64,000 nt of DNA from an uncultured Pseudoxanthomonas sp. (GTDB lineage Bacteria; Pseudomonadota; Gammaproteobacteria; Xanthomonadales; Xanthomonadaceae), in contig CAMLGZ010000003.1 of NCBI GenBank assembly GCA_946479745.1, positions 124,001 to 188,000 on the forward strand, read 5' to 3'. The translations under genes were made by a program, and so were the position numbers. The first letter of the stretch is position 1. Every line of letters starts with the position of its first letter. Shown here in pieces: positions 53,053 through 62,587 of this stretch. Under the pieces are notes generated by a model that saw only the letters and a list, made by a program, of their open reading frames with translations, made no database searches and was not told the origin of the DNA.

Positions 53053-53127
53053 GTAGGTCGGGGCTACGTCCCCGACACCACGTGCACCGTCTGGGGTTCA
53101 TGCGTCGGGGGCGTAGCCCCGACCTAC
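53053..53127. repeat. GTAG palindrome pair (GTCGGGGCTAC type)
   Basis: GTAGGTCGGGGCTACGTCCC at 53053 is matched by an inverse copy ending GTAGCCCCGACCTAC at 53127. It lies between two convergent acyltransferase genes and carries the stop codon of the minus-strand one. Confidence 0.9.
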
Positions 53128-54083
53128 CGGTAGACGCTGGCTTCACCGGGTGGGCGCGTCTTGAAACGCCGGTGCACCCACAGGTATTGCTCGGGATGCT
53201 GGCGTACAACCTGCTCCAGCTCGCTCATGTAACGCGCCGCGTCCGCGGCCGGATCATTGCTGGGCCAGCCGCTCCATTGCGGTTCTATGCGCAGGTGGTA
53301 ACGGCCATCGTCATCGCGATGGAACCAGAACGGCAGCACCACCGCCTTGCCACGGCGGGCCAGGTCCGGTGTCGCGGTCAGCGTGGCTGCGGCAATGCCG
53401 AAGAACGGTACGAAGGCGTTCTGATAGGTGAAATTCTGGTCGGCCGAATACGCCACCACGCCTCCCTGCGACAGCGTACGCAGCAGGCCGCGTACGTCTT
53501 TCTTGGCGATGGTGCCGGCGAAGGCGCGGCGGCGTGCGCCATCGAACATCGCTTCCAGGCAGCGGTTGTTGTTGCGGCGTACCACCACGTGCACCGGTTG
53601 CCCGGAGGCTTGCTGCAACAGGCGCGCGGCCAGTTCGGAATGAGTGAAATGGCCGCCGAACAGCAACACGCCGCGGCCCGACGCGGTGGCAGCACGAAGA
53701 TGCTCGAGTCCTTCGACCTCGGCCAGGTCTTCCAGCGCCGCCGCCGGCGCGTACCAGGCGCGCAACAGTTCCAGCGCACCGGTGGCGGTGGCGCGCAGGT
53801 TTTCGCGCAGCAGGCGGCGCCGTTGCGCGGCGTCCAGCGCAGGGAAACACAAAGCCAGGTTGATGCGCGCATAGCGACGCCGCTTGCCCAGCAGCGGCCG
53901 CATCAGCACGCTTAGTGTGGTTCCCAAACCCAGCAACCATCGCTGCGGCAGCCGTGCGATGGCATTGGCCAACAGCTCCAGCGGAACGATGAACCAGCAA
54001 CGCGCCTTGCCGGACTCGGTCTTGCTTGTTTCAGCCGTGCTCGTTTCAGTCGGGCCCGTTTCAGTCGGGCCCGTTTCAGTCAT
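53124..54083 (-). CDS. Lipid A acyltransferase-like protein with repetitive N-terminus
   Basis: The 319-residue protein keeps the His-x4-acid motif GGHFTHSE (His145, Glu150) and SADQNFTYQNAFVPFFG of the family. Its first 25 residues consist of Thr-Glu-Thr-Gly-Pro repeats encoded by 15-bp tandem repeats, absent from typical members. The ATG at 54083 overlaps the end of the O-antigen ligase gene by 8 bases. It belongs to the minus-strand LPS run from 56.8 to 53.1 kb. Confidence 0.88.
   Translation of the reverse strand: MTETGPTETGPTETSTAETSKTESGKARCWFIVPLELLANAIARLPQRWLLGLGTTLSVLMRPLLGKRRRYARINLALCFPALDAAQRRRLLRENLRATATGALELLRAWYAPAAALEDLAEVEGLEHLRAATASGRGVLLFGGHFTHSELAARLLQQASGQPVHVVVRRNNNRCLEAMFDGARRRAFAGTIAKKDVRGLLRTLSQGGVVAYSADQNFTYQNAFVPFFGIAAATLTATPDLARRGKAVVLPFWFHRDDDGRYHLRIEPQWSGWPSNDPAADAARYMSELEQVVRQHPEQYLWVHRRFKTRPPGEASVYR
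54026..54083. repeat. 15-bp tandem repeats at acyltransferase start
   Basis: Units CCGTTTCAGTCGGGC repeat with period 15: two near-identical copies, two diverged copies (TTGTTTCAGCCGTGC and TCGTTTCAGTCGGGC), and part of the start codon region. They encode the Thr-Glu-Thr-Gly-Pro repeats. Confidence 0.85.
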
Positions 54084-55395
54084 GTTCCCTGGCCAACAAG
54101 CTGCCCGAATACAGCGCCGCCAGCAGTAGTGCCAGCCCGCCCCAGAAGGTGGAATAGAACGCCAGGTGGGTATTGAAAGGAAACACGGTGACGCCCAGCG
54201 CCAGCATGGCCGGACGCGCGCGCTCGCGGGCCGCGGGAGTCGCATAACGCCAGGCGCGCCAAGCAAGTGCTGCGCCCGCCAGCCACAACAGCAGGCCGAT
54301 CACGCCGGTTTCGGCCAGGATTTCCAGCACGATCTGATGCGCGTGATGCGCGGGCCCCGCACCCCAGGCTGGGCGTGTGCCGGGTGACGGATCGCAGGCG
54401 GGATATTCCTGGCGGAAATTGCGCGTGCCCACGCCGTTGATCGGATGCTGGCCGATCATGCAGGCGGCCGCGCGCCAGATCTGCGCGCGCCCTGACAGGG
54501 CTACGTCCACTCCGCTTTCGTCCGCGGCCAGCGCCTGGGTGGTGCGTTCGATGCGTTCGCGGAACTGCGGCGACACCAGGTTCAACACAACCAGCGACAA
54601 CGCGCCGAACGCGAACACGGCCAGCAGTTTCTTCCAACCCAGCAAGCGCCAGCCGGAGAACACCAGCACCAACCCGTAAGTCAGCCATGCGGCGCGCGCG
54701 CCGGCCAGCAGGATCACCAGGCCGATCGCGGCCGATGCCAGCACCCAGCCGAGCATGCCGAAACGCTTGCCGAACGCGAACAGCGCGAACGGCGACAGAC
54801 TGGCCAGCACCACGCCCAATTTCAGGTTGCATGGCCCCAGGAAGCCGCTGAGGCGGTCCAGCGCCAGGGTGTCTTCGGCGCTGCACATGCCGTGGCCGCT
54901 GATGAGTTGCTTCAACTGGTCCAGCCCCCAGAACAACGGACTGGTGCCCAAGACGACCTGCAGCAAAGCATCGGCCGTCCATACCGTGACGATGATCGCC
55001 AGGCCGCCGAAAGTGGTGCGCCGGCCTTTTTCGTTGGCGACCGCTGCGGCCACCAGCCACAGGAACGGCAGGTAACGCAGCCCGGTGGCGACTTTGTAGA
55101 ACGCGCGCGAGGCGTCGGCTGCATCGAAGGCGGAGATCAGTTGCGGCGTCCAATAAGCCATGAACAAGGCGCTGGTCAGCGCCCAGGCAGGCCCGCTGAG
55201 CAAACGCATGCCGCCGCGAAAACGCACCAGCAGCAGGCGCACGATCGCCGCCAGCGCACCCAGCACCATCACGCCTTCGGCAATGCCCGGCGTGGGCCAA
55301 AGAGCGACGAAGGCCAGAACCCAGGCCGGCGCCCAACGCCAGCCATGGCCAGCGGCGGGGGCGATGTTGTCAGTGGGAAGCGTGTTTGGGTTCAT
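54076..55395 (-). CDS. O-antigen ligase family protein
   Basis: The 439-residue inner-membrane protein has about 11 hydrophobic helices and the large periplasmic loop with GHGMCSAEDTLALDR, followed by the conserved GVGTRNFRQEYPACDPSP and AHHAHQIVLEILAETGVIGL, as in Wzy/WaaL-type enzymes. It would transfer or polymerise O-antigen on lipid A-core. The ATG at 55395 lies immediately after the tandem repeat array; the frame further upstream is that array read in another frame. Confidence 0.88.
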   Translation of the reverse strand: MNPNTLPTDNIAPAAGHGWRWAPAWVLAFVALWPTPGIAEGVMVLGALAAIVRLLLVRFRGGMRLLSGPAWALTSALFMAYWTPQLISAFDAADASRAFYKVATGLRYLPFLWLVAAAVANEKGRRTTFGGLAIIVTVWTADALLQVVLGTSPLFWGLDQLKQLISGHGMCSAEDTLALDRLSGFLGPCNLKLGVVLASLSPFALFAFGKRFGMLGWVLASAAIGLVILLAGARAAWLTYGLVLVFSGWRLLGWKKLLAVFAFGALSLVVLNLVSPQFRERIERTTQALAADESGVDVALSGRAQIWRAAACMIGQHPINGVGTRNFRQEYPACDPSPGTRPAWGAGPAHHAHQIVLEILAETGVIGLLLWLAGAALAWRAWRYATPAARERARPAMLALGVTVFPFNTHLAFYSTFWGGLALLLAALYSGSLLAREHD

Positions 55396-55396
55396 A

Positions 55397-55500
55397 GGCG
55401 AGCTCTTAAGCGACGTGTTCTTAAGCGGCGTGTTTTTAAGCGACGTGTTCTTGAGCGGCGAGTTCTTGAGCGGCGAGTTCTTGAGCGGCGAGTTCTTGGT
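55397..55500. repeat. 15-bp tandem repeat array between glycosyltransferase and O-antigen ligase
   Basis: About seven copies of GAGTTCTTGAGCGGC-type 15-mers run from the C-terminal codons of the glycosyltransferase gene through its stop to the ligase start. In the right part the units are nearly identical; to the left they change to ACGTGTTCTTAAGCG, and one contains the stop codon. The period of 15 keeps reading frame. Confidence 0.9.
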
Positions 55501-56593
55501 AAAGAGCCAGCGTGGCGTCCTGCATCGCATGCAGGGTATAGGGCATCGTGGCCAAAGGCGACGGCGGATGGGCCAGCAACGCTTCGGCTTGCGCGAGCAG
55601 CGCGGCTTCGTCGAAAGGCGGCACCGCGCCTTGCGGCTGCAGTTCGGCAAGCAATTCGCCTACGCCGCCATGCGCCCAGCCCAGCACCGGGCGACCGACC
55701 GACAGCGCTTCGATCACGGTGCGCCCGAAGGATTCCGGCTTGCGCGATAGCTGAAGCACCAGATCGGAGGCGGCGTAGGCATCTGCGATGCGTGAAGTGG
55801 CGGCCGTGAAGGCCGTGACCTCCGCGATGCCCAGCTTGAGCGCCTCGGCTTCCATCTCGGCGATGTAGTCCTCGCGCCCGGCCTCGCGCGCGCCCGGCAG
55901 CCAAAGGCGCGCATCGTTGCCATCGCGACGCAGGCCAGCGAGCAGGCGCAATGCATCGATGTGACCCTTCAAGCGGGTGCCGCGTCCGGGCAGCAGCAAC
56001 AGGGGGCCTTCGCCTGCGAGCTGCGGATACTGGCTTGCGAACTCGGACCTCAATGCCGGAGCGGGATACGCCGCACGCGGAAACTGAGCGGTGTCTATGC
56101 CGCGCGGGATCACCCGCAGCCGGTTCGCCTCCGTTTTCGGATAGTGCCTCAGCAGGTAACCGCGTACCGTGTCGGAAACGCAGATCACGCGCTCTCCGTA
56201 TGTCATCACTGCGCTGTAGCGGCCAGGCGAATTGAGCCCGTGCATGGTGGTGACGAAATGCGGCCGTTGCGCCTGGTCGATGCCTTGCACGGCCTTCCAA
56301 CCCAGCCAGGCGGGCAGGCGCGAACGCGCATGCACGATGTCCGCGCGCGCGCCGACGAACAATTTTCGTAACGTGCGTATATGGCGCAGGGTCAGCAACG
56401 ACTTGCGCCCGATGTCCAGCGCGATATGTTCGGCTCCCGTTTTCTGCAAGACCGGCAACAGGCGACCGTCCGCCGAAACGACGATGGCCCGGTGGCCGGC
56501 CTGGACCAGCGCCTGCGAGATCTCGAGGGTGGAACGCTCGACGCCGCCGGATTCGAGCGCGGGGAGCAGTTGGACTACCGTCAGGCGACGCAT
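55436..56593 (-). CDS. Family 4 glycosyltransferase
   Basis: The 385-residue protein has the GT-B fold: N-terminal TVVQLLPALESGGVERSTL, donor-binding LLLLPGRGTRLKGH and the C-terminal EX7E region PESFGRTVIEALSVGRPVLG. It should add a sugar to LPS core or O-antigen. The tail is a run of Ala-Ala-Gln-Glu-Leu repeats encoded by the 15-bp array. ATG at 56593 was chosen since the fold begins there. It lies 25 bp after the zinc-finger gene. Confidence 0.92.
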   Translation of the reverse strand: MRRLTVVQLLPALESGGVERSTLEISQALVQAGHRAIVVSADGRLLPVLQKTGAEHIALDIGRKSLLTLRHIRTLRKLFVGARADIVHARSRLPAWLGWKAVQGIDQAQRPHFVTTMHGLNSPGRYSAVMTYGERVICVSDTVRGYLLRHYPKTEANRLRVIPRGIDTAQFPRAAYPAPALRSEFASQYPQLAGEGPLLLLPGRGTRLKGHIDALRLLAGLRRDGNDARLWLPGAREAGREDYIAEMEAEALKLGIAEVTAFTAATSRIADAYAASDLVLQLSRKPESFGRTVIEALSVGRPVLGWAHGGVGELLAELQPQGAVPPFDEAALLAQAEALLAHPPSPLATMPYTLHAMQDATLALYQELAAQELAAQELAAQEHVA

Positions 56594-56618
56594 CGGCGCT
56601 GTGCCCGTGCGCGCGGGA

Positions 56619-56816
56619 TCAATCGGCGAGGACGAAATGCGAGCCGCAGTAGGGGCACTGCACGTCGTGGCCCGGCGCATCCTCGATGGCCAGATACACG
56701 CGCGGATGCGAGTTCCACAACGCCATCGACGGCAACGGGCAGCTCAGCGGCAGGTCGCTGGGATGCACGGTGTAGCGCTTCTCGGCGTTGGCGGGCGCGG
56801 TGGCGGTCTGGGTCAT
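56619..56816 (-). CDS. CHCC-type zinc finger protein
   Basis: The 65-residue protein has the zf-CHCC ligand pattern Cys26, His37, Cys54 and Cys57, with CPYCGSHFVL near the C-terminus. Bacterial members are similar to the zinc-binding part of mitochondrial complex I subunit NDUFS6, but the role here is unknown. It is first in the minus-strand run leading to the glycosyltransferase. Confidence 0.85.
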   Translation of the reverse strand: MTQTATAPANAEKRYTVHPSDLPLSCPLPSMALWNSHPRVYLAIEDAPGHDVQCPYCGSHFVLAD

Positions 56817-57059
56817 GGCGATTTGGTCGGTCGGTGCGAGGCTTCAGTCTAACAGCCTGATACATGCCGCAAAAGGGAAAGGAAGGCATTGAGCTCTTGC
56901 TCTTGCCCTTTAAATTCCCCGTGAGACGCGGCAAATGAGGCGGGTAAACCCCGCAGGGGCGGCGCACAGGGATGTGCGCCGTTTCCGGAGGCGCAGGATG
57001 CGCCTTACGGAAATTCCCGGCCCATTTGCGAACCCAGCGGCTTTATCGCTGGGCGCGCC

Positions 57060-57108
57060 GTAGGGCGGCTTTCTTTTGGTTACTTTTCTTTGCCGTTCAA
57101 AGAAAAGT
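57060..57108. repeat. GTAG-headed CTTTTCTTTG palindrome
   Basis: GTAGGGCGGCTTTCTTTTGG is followed by ACTTTTCTTTG-CCGTT-CAAAGAAAAGT, an 11-bp stem. From memory such units are dispersed in xanthomonad and Pseudomonas intergenic regions and are often mis-called as short genes. Confidence 0.7.
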
Positions 57109-57201
57109 GACTCGCGCAAAGCGCGGCTTTCAACAGCCGAATGGCTGGTCAACGCTTTTGCTTCAAGGCAAGAACTAAAGAGAGCAAAGCAAGATCAAGG
57201 G

Positions 57202-57245
57202 CACCCCTCCTCAATCCTCCCCTGCGCTGCGCGCAAGGGAGGAGG
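57202..57245 (+). repeat. Third copy of the CACCCCTCCTC...GGGAGGAGG repeat
   Basis: CACCCCTCCTCAATCCTCCC then CTGCGCTGCGCGCAAGGGAG and GAGG matches the units at 4217-4256 and 4327-4374. Confidence 0.8.
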
Positions 57246-57298
57246 CAAGAGCAAGATCAAAATCAAGATGGATCCCAGCTTTCGCTGGGATGACGAGC

Positions 57299-57331
57299 AA
57301 AAAAAACGCCGGCCGCGACGATCGCGGCCGG
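57299..57331 (-). terminator. Terminator of the YceI gene
   Basis: On the minus strand, CCGGCCGCGA and TCGCGGCCGG form a 10-bp stem with loop TCG, followed after CG by a run of eight T, 30 bp after the yceI-type stop. Confidence 0.9.
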
Positions 57332-57357
57332 TGTTTCGAAAAACCAACTCTTGCCGA

Positions 57358-57936
57358 TTACTCGGCCTTGGGCACGATCGCCTCGGTGGTGATGCGCAGC
57401 GACACTTCGTCGCTCACGTTCGGCACATAGTTGCCCAGGCCGAACTCGCTGCGCTTGACCGTCGCCGTGGCGTCGAAACCCACCGCCTCACGCTTGGCCA
57501 GCGGCTGCACGCCCGCCTTGTTCAATTTGACGTTCAACACCACCGGCTTGGTCACGCCCTTCACAGTCAGATCGCCGGTGACCTTCAGCTTGCCCTCGCC
57601 CGCGGCTTCCACCTTGGTGCTCTTGAAGGTGGCCGACGGATACTTGGCCGCATCGAACCAGTCGGCGCTGGTCAGATGATCGTAGAACTGGTCGGCCAAT
57701 GCGCTCAAACCGGTCAGCGGCAGCGTGACCTGCACGCTGGATGCGGAAATCTTGTCGGCGTCGTAAACAATCGTGCCGTCGGCCTGGCCGAAGTTGAGGC
57801 TCGGGTTGGAGAACCCGAAGTGGCTCCAGCTCGCCAGGACGTTGGTGTGGTTCGGATCGATCTTGTAAGTGACCGGCGCGGCGAAAGCCGAACCGGCGAA
57901 GGCGAACAGGGCGGCAACCAGCAGGGTCTTGCGCAT
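57358..57936 (-). CDS. YceI-family periplasmic lipid-binding protein
   Basis: The 192-residue protein has a signal peptide (ending near AFA) and the lipocalin-like YceI fold: YKIDPNHTNVLASWSHFG, SADWFDAAKYPSATF and LTVKGVTKPVVL. Family members bind isoprenoids or similar molecules in the periplasm. The ATG at 57936 follows AAGGAG; the frame to 58164 is not protein-like. It precedes a strong terminator. Confidence 0.92.
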   Translation of the reverse strand: MRKTLLVAALFAFAGSAFAAPVTYKIDPNHTNVLASWSHFGFSNPSLNFGQADGTIVYDADKISASSVQVTLPLTGLSALADQFYDHLTSADWFDAAKYPSATFKSTKVEAAGEGKLKVTGDLTVKGVTKPVVLNVKLNKAGVQPLAKREAVGFDATATVKRSEFGLGNYVPNVSDEVSLRITTEAIVPKAE

Positions 57937-57997
57937 GGCGGAACTCCTTGGGTGTTTGTGAGGGATGGAAACAGAGAGCGGGTTGGGACGGAGTGAA

Positions 57998-58588
57998 CTA
58001 TTCGATACGCGCCGCTTCGTCGAAGGACAGGCGCGGCGAACGCGGAAAAACGCTGGCCGGATCTCCCTTGCCAAGGTTGACCAGGAAGTTGGACTTGATC
58101 GAAGTGCCCTTGAAAAACGCTTCATCGACCTTGGCGTTGTTGAAGCCCGACATCGGACCCACATCCAGCCCCAGCGCGCGCGCGGCCAGGATCAGATAAG
58201 CGCCCTGCAGGCTGCCGCTGCGCAGGGCCGCGCGATAGAGCACCTCTTCGGGCGCCCCGTCGAACCAGGACTTGGCATCGGTGTGCGGGAACAGCAAAGG
58301 CAGCTTGTCGAAAAAGCGCATGTCATAGCCCACGATCACCACGGCAGGTGCGGCCATGGTCTTCTTGTAATTACCCTCGTCCAGCGCCGGGCCCAGCTTG
58401 GCCTTGGCCTCGTCGGACTTGACGAACACGAAGCGCGCCGGACTGCTGTTGGCTTGCGTCGGCCCCCACTTCACCAGTTCGTACAGCTGGTGCAGCGTCT
58501 TGTCGCTGACCTCGCCTGAAAAGGCGTTGTAGCTGCGGGCGTTGCGGAACAGCTGGTCCAGCGTGTTGTCGTTCAAGACGTCTGACAT
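57998..58588 (-). CDS. Malonic semialdehyde reductase/nitroreductase (RutE-like)
   Basis: The 196-residue protein belongs to the FMN nitroreductase fold: ARSYNAF near the N-terminus, [14 protein letters not shown] and [15 protein letters not shown]. RutE-type enzymes reduce malonic semialdehyde in uracil breakdown, but the rut operon is absent, so the substrate may differ. AAGGAT precedes the ATG at 58588. Located 61 bp upstream of yceI on the same strand. Confidence 0.85.
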   Translation of the reverse strand: MSDVLNDNTLDQLFRNARSYNAFSGEVSDKTLHQLYELVKWGPTQANSSPARFVFVKSDEAKAKLGPALDEGNYKKTMAAPAVVIVGYDMRFFDKLPLLFPHTDAKSWFDGAPEEVLYRAALRSGSLQGAYLILAARALGLDVGPMSGFNNAKVDEAFFKGTSIKSNFLVNLGKGDPASVFPRSPRLSFDEAARIE

Positions 58589-58734
58589 GTCACATCCTTG
58601 AGGGATCAAGTGGTTCGAAGGATTCGCGAGGCAGCGCAAATCAAGGCGCGCAGTGTAGAGTGTCCCGGTAATGGCAACATCCGACCAGTCCGGAACGGAT
58701 TGTTTTAGTTTTTGGAACAAAGCCCCGCAGACCC

Positions 58735-59685
58735 ATGGATTCGACACAGCTCTGGACCCTCACCGACGGTCATGCAGGGAACCGCCGCCAGGCCGACGCG
58801 CTGGCCGCGGCCTTGGCTTACGGGCCCGCCCAGGACTGGTTGCTCGAACCGCGCCTGCCCTGGAGCGTGTCGGCGCCGCGCAGCTTCTCCGGCGCCGAGC
58901 ATGCCTTCGGATCCGGATTCGCACAGGCCTTGGCCCGGCCGCCAAGGCTGGCCATCGGCTGCGGCCGGCAGGCGGCGCTGGCCACGCGCCTGCTTCGCGA
59001 GCGCGGCAGCAAGGCAGTACAGATCCTCGATCCGCGCATCGACACCAAATATTGGGATCTGGTGGTCGCTCCCGAACACGACCTCCTGCAAGGCGGCAAC
59101 GTCATCACCTTGCTGGGCAGCCTGAACCCGGTCGACGACGCCTGGCTGGCGCAGGCGCGCACCGCGTTCGCCTGTTTCGCGGAGTTTCCGCGACCGCGCA
59201 CGGCGGTGCTGCTGGGCGGTTCCAGCACGCACGCCCGTTTCGATCGCAGCGCCTTTGAAGTGCTGGCCTCCAAGCTCGAAGTCGTCCTGGCGCGCGAAGG
59301 CGGCAGCGTGATGATCACCACTTCGCGGCGAACGCCCACCGACCTGATCGCCGCCCTGCGCCACCGCTACGTGGAGACGCCCGGCGTGGTCTGGTGCGGG
59401 GAAGCCGACGGCGCCAATCCTTACGAGGGATTGCTGGGGTGGGCCGACCGCATCGTTTGCTCGCCGGATTCGGTGAACATGGTTTCCGAAGCCTGCGCGA
59501 CGGAGGCGCCGGTGTTCGTGTTCGACCCGGTGCGGGTCAGCGGAAGGCCGCGCAGATTCCTGGATTCGTTGCTGGCCAATGGCCGCGTCCACGCGATGGA
59601 CACTCAATTGGCCCCGTTCGAGGTCGAACCGCTGCGCGAAACCGCACGCGTGGCGGCGCTGATAAAAGAGCGCTTGGATTTGTAG
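58735..59685 (+). CDS. ELM1/GtrOC1-like nucleotide-sugar-type protein
   Basis: The 316-residue protein matches the ELM1 family (also called mitochondrial fission ELM1-like): [19 protein letters not shown] at the N-terminus, a middle [10 protein letters not shown] and a late [21 protein letters not shown], similar in layout to GT-B glycosyltransferases. Bacterial relatives often lie near LPS genes, so a sugar-transfer role is plausible but unproven. Its TAG stop lies inside a GTAG palindrome. Confidence 0.8.
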   Translation: MDSTQLWTLTDGHAGNRRQADALAAALAYGPAQDWLLEPRLPWSVSAPRSFSGAEHAFGSGFAQALARPPRLAIGCGRQAALATRLLRERGSKAVQILDPRIDTKYWDLVVAPEHDLLQGGNVITLLGSLNPVDDAWLAQARTAFACFAEFPRPRTAVLLGGSSTHARFDRSAFEVLASKLEVVLAREGGSVMITTSRRTPTDLIAALRHRYVETPGVVWCGEADGANPYEGLLGWADRIVCSPDSVNMVSEACATEAPVFVFDPVRVSGRPRRFLDSLLANGRVHAMDTQLAPFEVEPLRETARVAALIKERLDL

Positions 59686-59750
59686 AGCCGAGCTTGCTCG
59701 GCTGCTCTACCGCGTGACAAGCCAAAGCAGCCGAGCAAGCTCGGCTCTAC
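59682..59750. repeat. GTAG palindrome pair (AGCCGAGCTTGCTCGGCT type)
   Basis: The left copy begins GTAGAGCCGAGCTTGCTCGG at 59682; the right copy is its inverse, AGCCGAGCAAGCTCGGCTCT then AC at 59750. The pair lies between convergent genes and includes the stop codons of both. Confidence 0.92.
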
Positions 59751-62587
59751 AAGGCGGAGTTAGAGTCGAACAGCAGTTCCTGTGCGCGCACCGAAGCGCC
59801 CACCGCCTCGCGCGCAACAGCTATCGATTCGTTCTCGGCCACCAGCCGCGGGCGTCGGTCCAGGGTGCACACCAGGCCTTCGGCCAGAAAGGCGGTATGC
59901 GCTTGCGATAACGCTTGCGCTTGCGCGGGCTCGAAAACGCAAGCGTCCTGCAACGCTGAAATAAGACTCTGCGTATCGCGCGGACCTAGCAAGGCCGCAT
60001 TCGAGGAAGAATCCCGCAGCACCAGGAATTGCAGCAGAAATTCCAGATCGACCAATCCTCCCGCGCCCTGCTTGAGATCGAACCGGGCAGCGTCGCTGCG
60101 ATCCAGCTCGGCGCGCATCTTCAAGCGCATGCCGACCACTTCTTCCCGCAGCTTGCCCGCGTCGCGCGCTTGCGACAGGGTCTGCGTGCGGATCGTTTCG
60201 AATTCCTCCAGCAACGATGCGTCGCCGGCGACGCCGCGCGCGCGCACCAGCGCCTGGTGTTCCCAGGTCCAGGCGCGTTCGCGCTGATAGTCGCGGTAGC
60301 TGGACAACGAAGAGACCAACAATCCTTTCGCGCCGTCCGGCCGCAGGCGCACGTCCACCTCGTACAAGCGTCCGGCACCGGTGGCCGCGCCCAGCAAAGC
60401 CACCAGCTTCTGCGCCAGACGCGCGTACCAGCGTCCCGCTTCGAGCGATCTTGCGCCTGCGGAGACGGCAGCAGGATCGGCATCGAACAGGAACACCAGG
60501 TCCAGGTCGGAGCCGAAGCCGAGTTCCTCGCCTCCCAGGCTGCCGTAGCCGATCACCGCGAAACGCCCGCCGGCGACTTCGCCATGCGCCGCCGCCACTT
60601 CGGCCTGCGCCATGCGCAACACCACGCGCACCACTTCTTCTGCCAGCCATGCCAGCTGCCGCGTGCTGTCGCGCGCGCTTTGGCGGCCGTCCAGCGCCGC
60701 CAGCGCGATGCGGAAGCTCAACGCCAGACGCTGCTCGTTGAGTGTGCGCAAAGAGGTTTCGGGATCTTCTTCCTGCAGCGCCGGTTCGCATTGGCGGCGC
60801 ATCATCTCGCGGTCCGGCATGGGTCCGCCGACGCGCGTATCCAGCAGCTCGTCCAGCAGCAACGGATACAGCGCAAGGCGTTCGGCCAGCAAGGCGCTGC
60901 GCGCCACTACGTCCACCAGCCGGTTCAAGGCACTGGGCTGTTCGTCCAGCAAGGCCAGATAACTGGCGCGGCGCAGGATCGCGCGCAGCAGCACCAGCAG
61001 GCGCTTGACCGCCGCATCGGGTTGCGAGGATCGCGCCGCGCCTTCAAGCAAGGCCGGCAGCACGCGATCCAGCCGCGTGCGCGCGCCATCGGAAAGACCA
61101 AGCACGCCGCTGGAATTGGCGAAGTCGCGCAGCGCGGCATCGGCGCCGGCCGGATCGGAGAATCCTGCTGCCGCCAATGCCTCCGCATCGCCCGCGGCCG
61201 GCAGCGAGCGCCAATAAGCAGTCAGCGCTCCCGGCGCCACATCGCGTTGTCGCGGCGCCAGCAATTCACCGAATTCCGCAGCGACCCGCTCGCGTTGAGT
61301 GACCAGCGCCGCCTCCAATGCGCTCCAATCCGCATAGCCAAGGCCCTGTGCGATGCGCGCGCGGTCCAATGCGTTTTCCGGCAAGGCATGCGTCTGCGCA
61401 TCGCGCAGCATCTGCAGCCGGTTCTCCAGTTTGCGCAGAAAACGGTAGGCGTGGATAAGCGCGTCTCCGTTCTCCTGCGATATCTGCCGCGCCACCATCA
61501 AGGCGCGCAGCGCCGGCAGCAGGCGGCGCTCGCGCAAGGTCGCTTCCCGCCCGCCGTGGATCAGTTGCAACGCCTGGCCCAGGAATTCGATTTCACGAAT
61601 GCCGCCCGGCCCGCGTTTGATGTCGTCGGCTAACTCGCGGCGCGCGACTTCGGCGGCGATGGCAGCTTTCATGTCGCGCAGACCATCCAGTGCAGTGAAA
61701 TCCAGATAACGACGGTACACGAACGGCCGCAACGTCTGCAGCCACTGCTCGCCCGCTTCGATATCGCCGGCTACCGCGCGCGCTTTCAACCATGCGTAGC
61801 GCTCCCAGTCGCGGCCTTCGCGCTGGAAGTACTGGTCCATGCCGGCGAAGGAAAGCGCCACCCTGCCCGCGTTGCCGAACGGCCGCAGACGCAGGTCGAC
61901 GCGATGGCTGAAACCGTCGACGGTCGGTTCGTCCAGCAACTTGGCCAGACGCTGGCCCAGACGCGCGAAATAGTCTTCCGCCGCCAGCGGACGCGCGCCG
62001 TCGGATTCGCCTCCTTGCGGATAGGCGTAGACCAGATCGATATCGGAAGAGAAATTAAGTTCGCCGCCACCCAGTTTCCCCAACCCGAACACGACCAGCC
62101 TTTGCACGCTGCCGTCGGCCGCGCGCACCACGCCATGGCGCTGTGCGAATTCGGTTTCCAAAGCCTCCAGCGCGGTGCGTAGGCAGTTTTCCGCCAGTCG
62201 CGTGCTGCCAGCGAGAATCGCGTCCACCTCGTCCAGACCCAGCGCGTCGCGCCAGACCAGGCGAGTCGATTCGGCGGTGCGATAGCTACGCAGTTGCTCC
62301 GGCCATCGCTCCGACTGTTCCGCCGATAGAAGCGGCGGGGCGAACGTTTCGGCGCCATCGTCGCGCTTGAATACTGCTAGCAAACTTGGCTGCTTACGCA
62401 GTGTCTCCAGGGCGAAATCGCTGGCTGCGATCACCTTGCCCACGCGTTCGGCGAACGCGCCATCGTCCAGTAAAGCGGCCGCTTCGTCCGAACGCGCACG
62501 CAGATTCGTCAACCCGCGCCCGACCAGCGTCCCGATCGAGTCCGTCATCGCCATCGCATCGTTTTCCATATCCGGCGATTGTGTCAT
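59747..62587 (-). CDS. glnE: Glutamine synthetase adenylyltransferase/deadenylase
   Basis: The bifunctional enzyme controls glutamine synthetase by adding and removing AMP. The 946-residue protein has two nucleotidyltransferase domains: [19 protein letters not shown] at about residues 167-185 and [18 protein letters not shown] at about 670-690, each with the metal-binding acidic residues. ATG at 62587 overlaps the LysR stop as ATGA; other possible starts (for example 62569) lie inside. The stop lies in a GTAG palindrome. Nitrogen status via PII proteins would normally regulate it. Confidence 0.94.
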   Translation of the reverse strand: MTQSPDMENDAMAMTDSIGTLVGRGLTNLRARSDEAAALLDDGAFAERVGKVIAASDFALETLRKQPSLLAVFKRDDGAETFAPPLLSAEQSERWPEQLRSYRTAESTRLVWRDALGLDEVDAILAGSTRLAENCLRTALEALETEFAQRHGVVRAADGSVQRLVVFGLGKLGGGELNFSSDIDLVYAYPQGGESDGARPLAAEDYFARLGQRLAKLLDEPTVDGFSHRVDLRLRPFGNAGRVALSFAGMDQYFQREGRDWERYAWLKARAVAGDIEAGEQWLQTLRPFVYRRYLDFTALDGLRDMKAAIAAEVARRELADDIKRGPGGIREIEFLGQALQLIHGGREATLRERRLLPALRALMVARQISQENGDALIHAYRFLRKLENRLQMLRDAQTHALPENALDRARIAQGLGYADWSALEAALVTQRERVAAEFGELLAPRQRDVAPGALTAYWRSLPAAGDAEALAAAGFSDPAGADAALRDFANSSGVLGLSDGARTRLDRVLPALLEGAARSSQPDAAVKRLLVLLRAILRRASYLALLDEQPSALNRLVDVVARSALLAERLALYPLLLDELLDTRVGGPMPDREMMRRQCEPALQEEDPETSLRTLNEQRLALSFRIALAALDGRQSARDSTRQLAWLAEEVVRVVLRMAQAEVAAAHGEVAGGRFAVIGYGSLGGEELGFGSDLDLVFLFDADPAAVSAGARSLEAGRWYARLAQKLVALLGAATGAGRLYEVDVRLRPDGAKGLLVSSLSSYRDYQRERAWTWEHQALVRARGVAGDASLLEEFETIRTQTLSQARDAGKLREEVVGMRLKMRAELDRSDAARFDLKQGAGGLVDLEFLLQFLVLRDSSSNAALLGPRDTQSLISALQDACVFEPAQAQALSQAHTAFLAEGLVCTLDRRPRLVAENESIAVAREAVGASVRAQELLFDSNSAL

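Larger units (their letters stand above)
56817..57357. other. 541-bp intergenic region made of palindromes
   Basis: Between two minus-strand genes lies a series of stem-loops with no gene: GGCGCACAGGGATGTGCGCC (56961-56980), GGCGCAGGATGCGCC (56990-57004), CCCAGCGGCTTTATCGCTGGG (57033-57053), GTAG then ACTTTTCTTTG/CAAAGAAAAGT (57082-57108), a CACCCCTCCTC repeat (57202-57245), ATCCCAGCTTTCGCTGGGAT (57272-57291) and a terminator (57299-57331). The frames through it are repeat-derived and not protein-like. Confidence 0.75.

Noticed and set aside
57076..57996. A coding gene across the palindrome-rich gap
   Set aside because: The frame is built of repeat sequence and overlaps the antisense of yceI; such repeat-derived frames are commonly mis-called.
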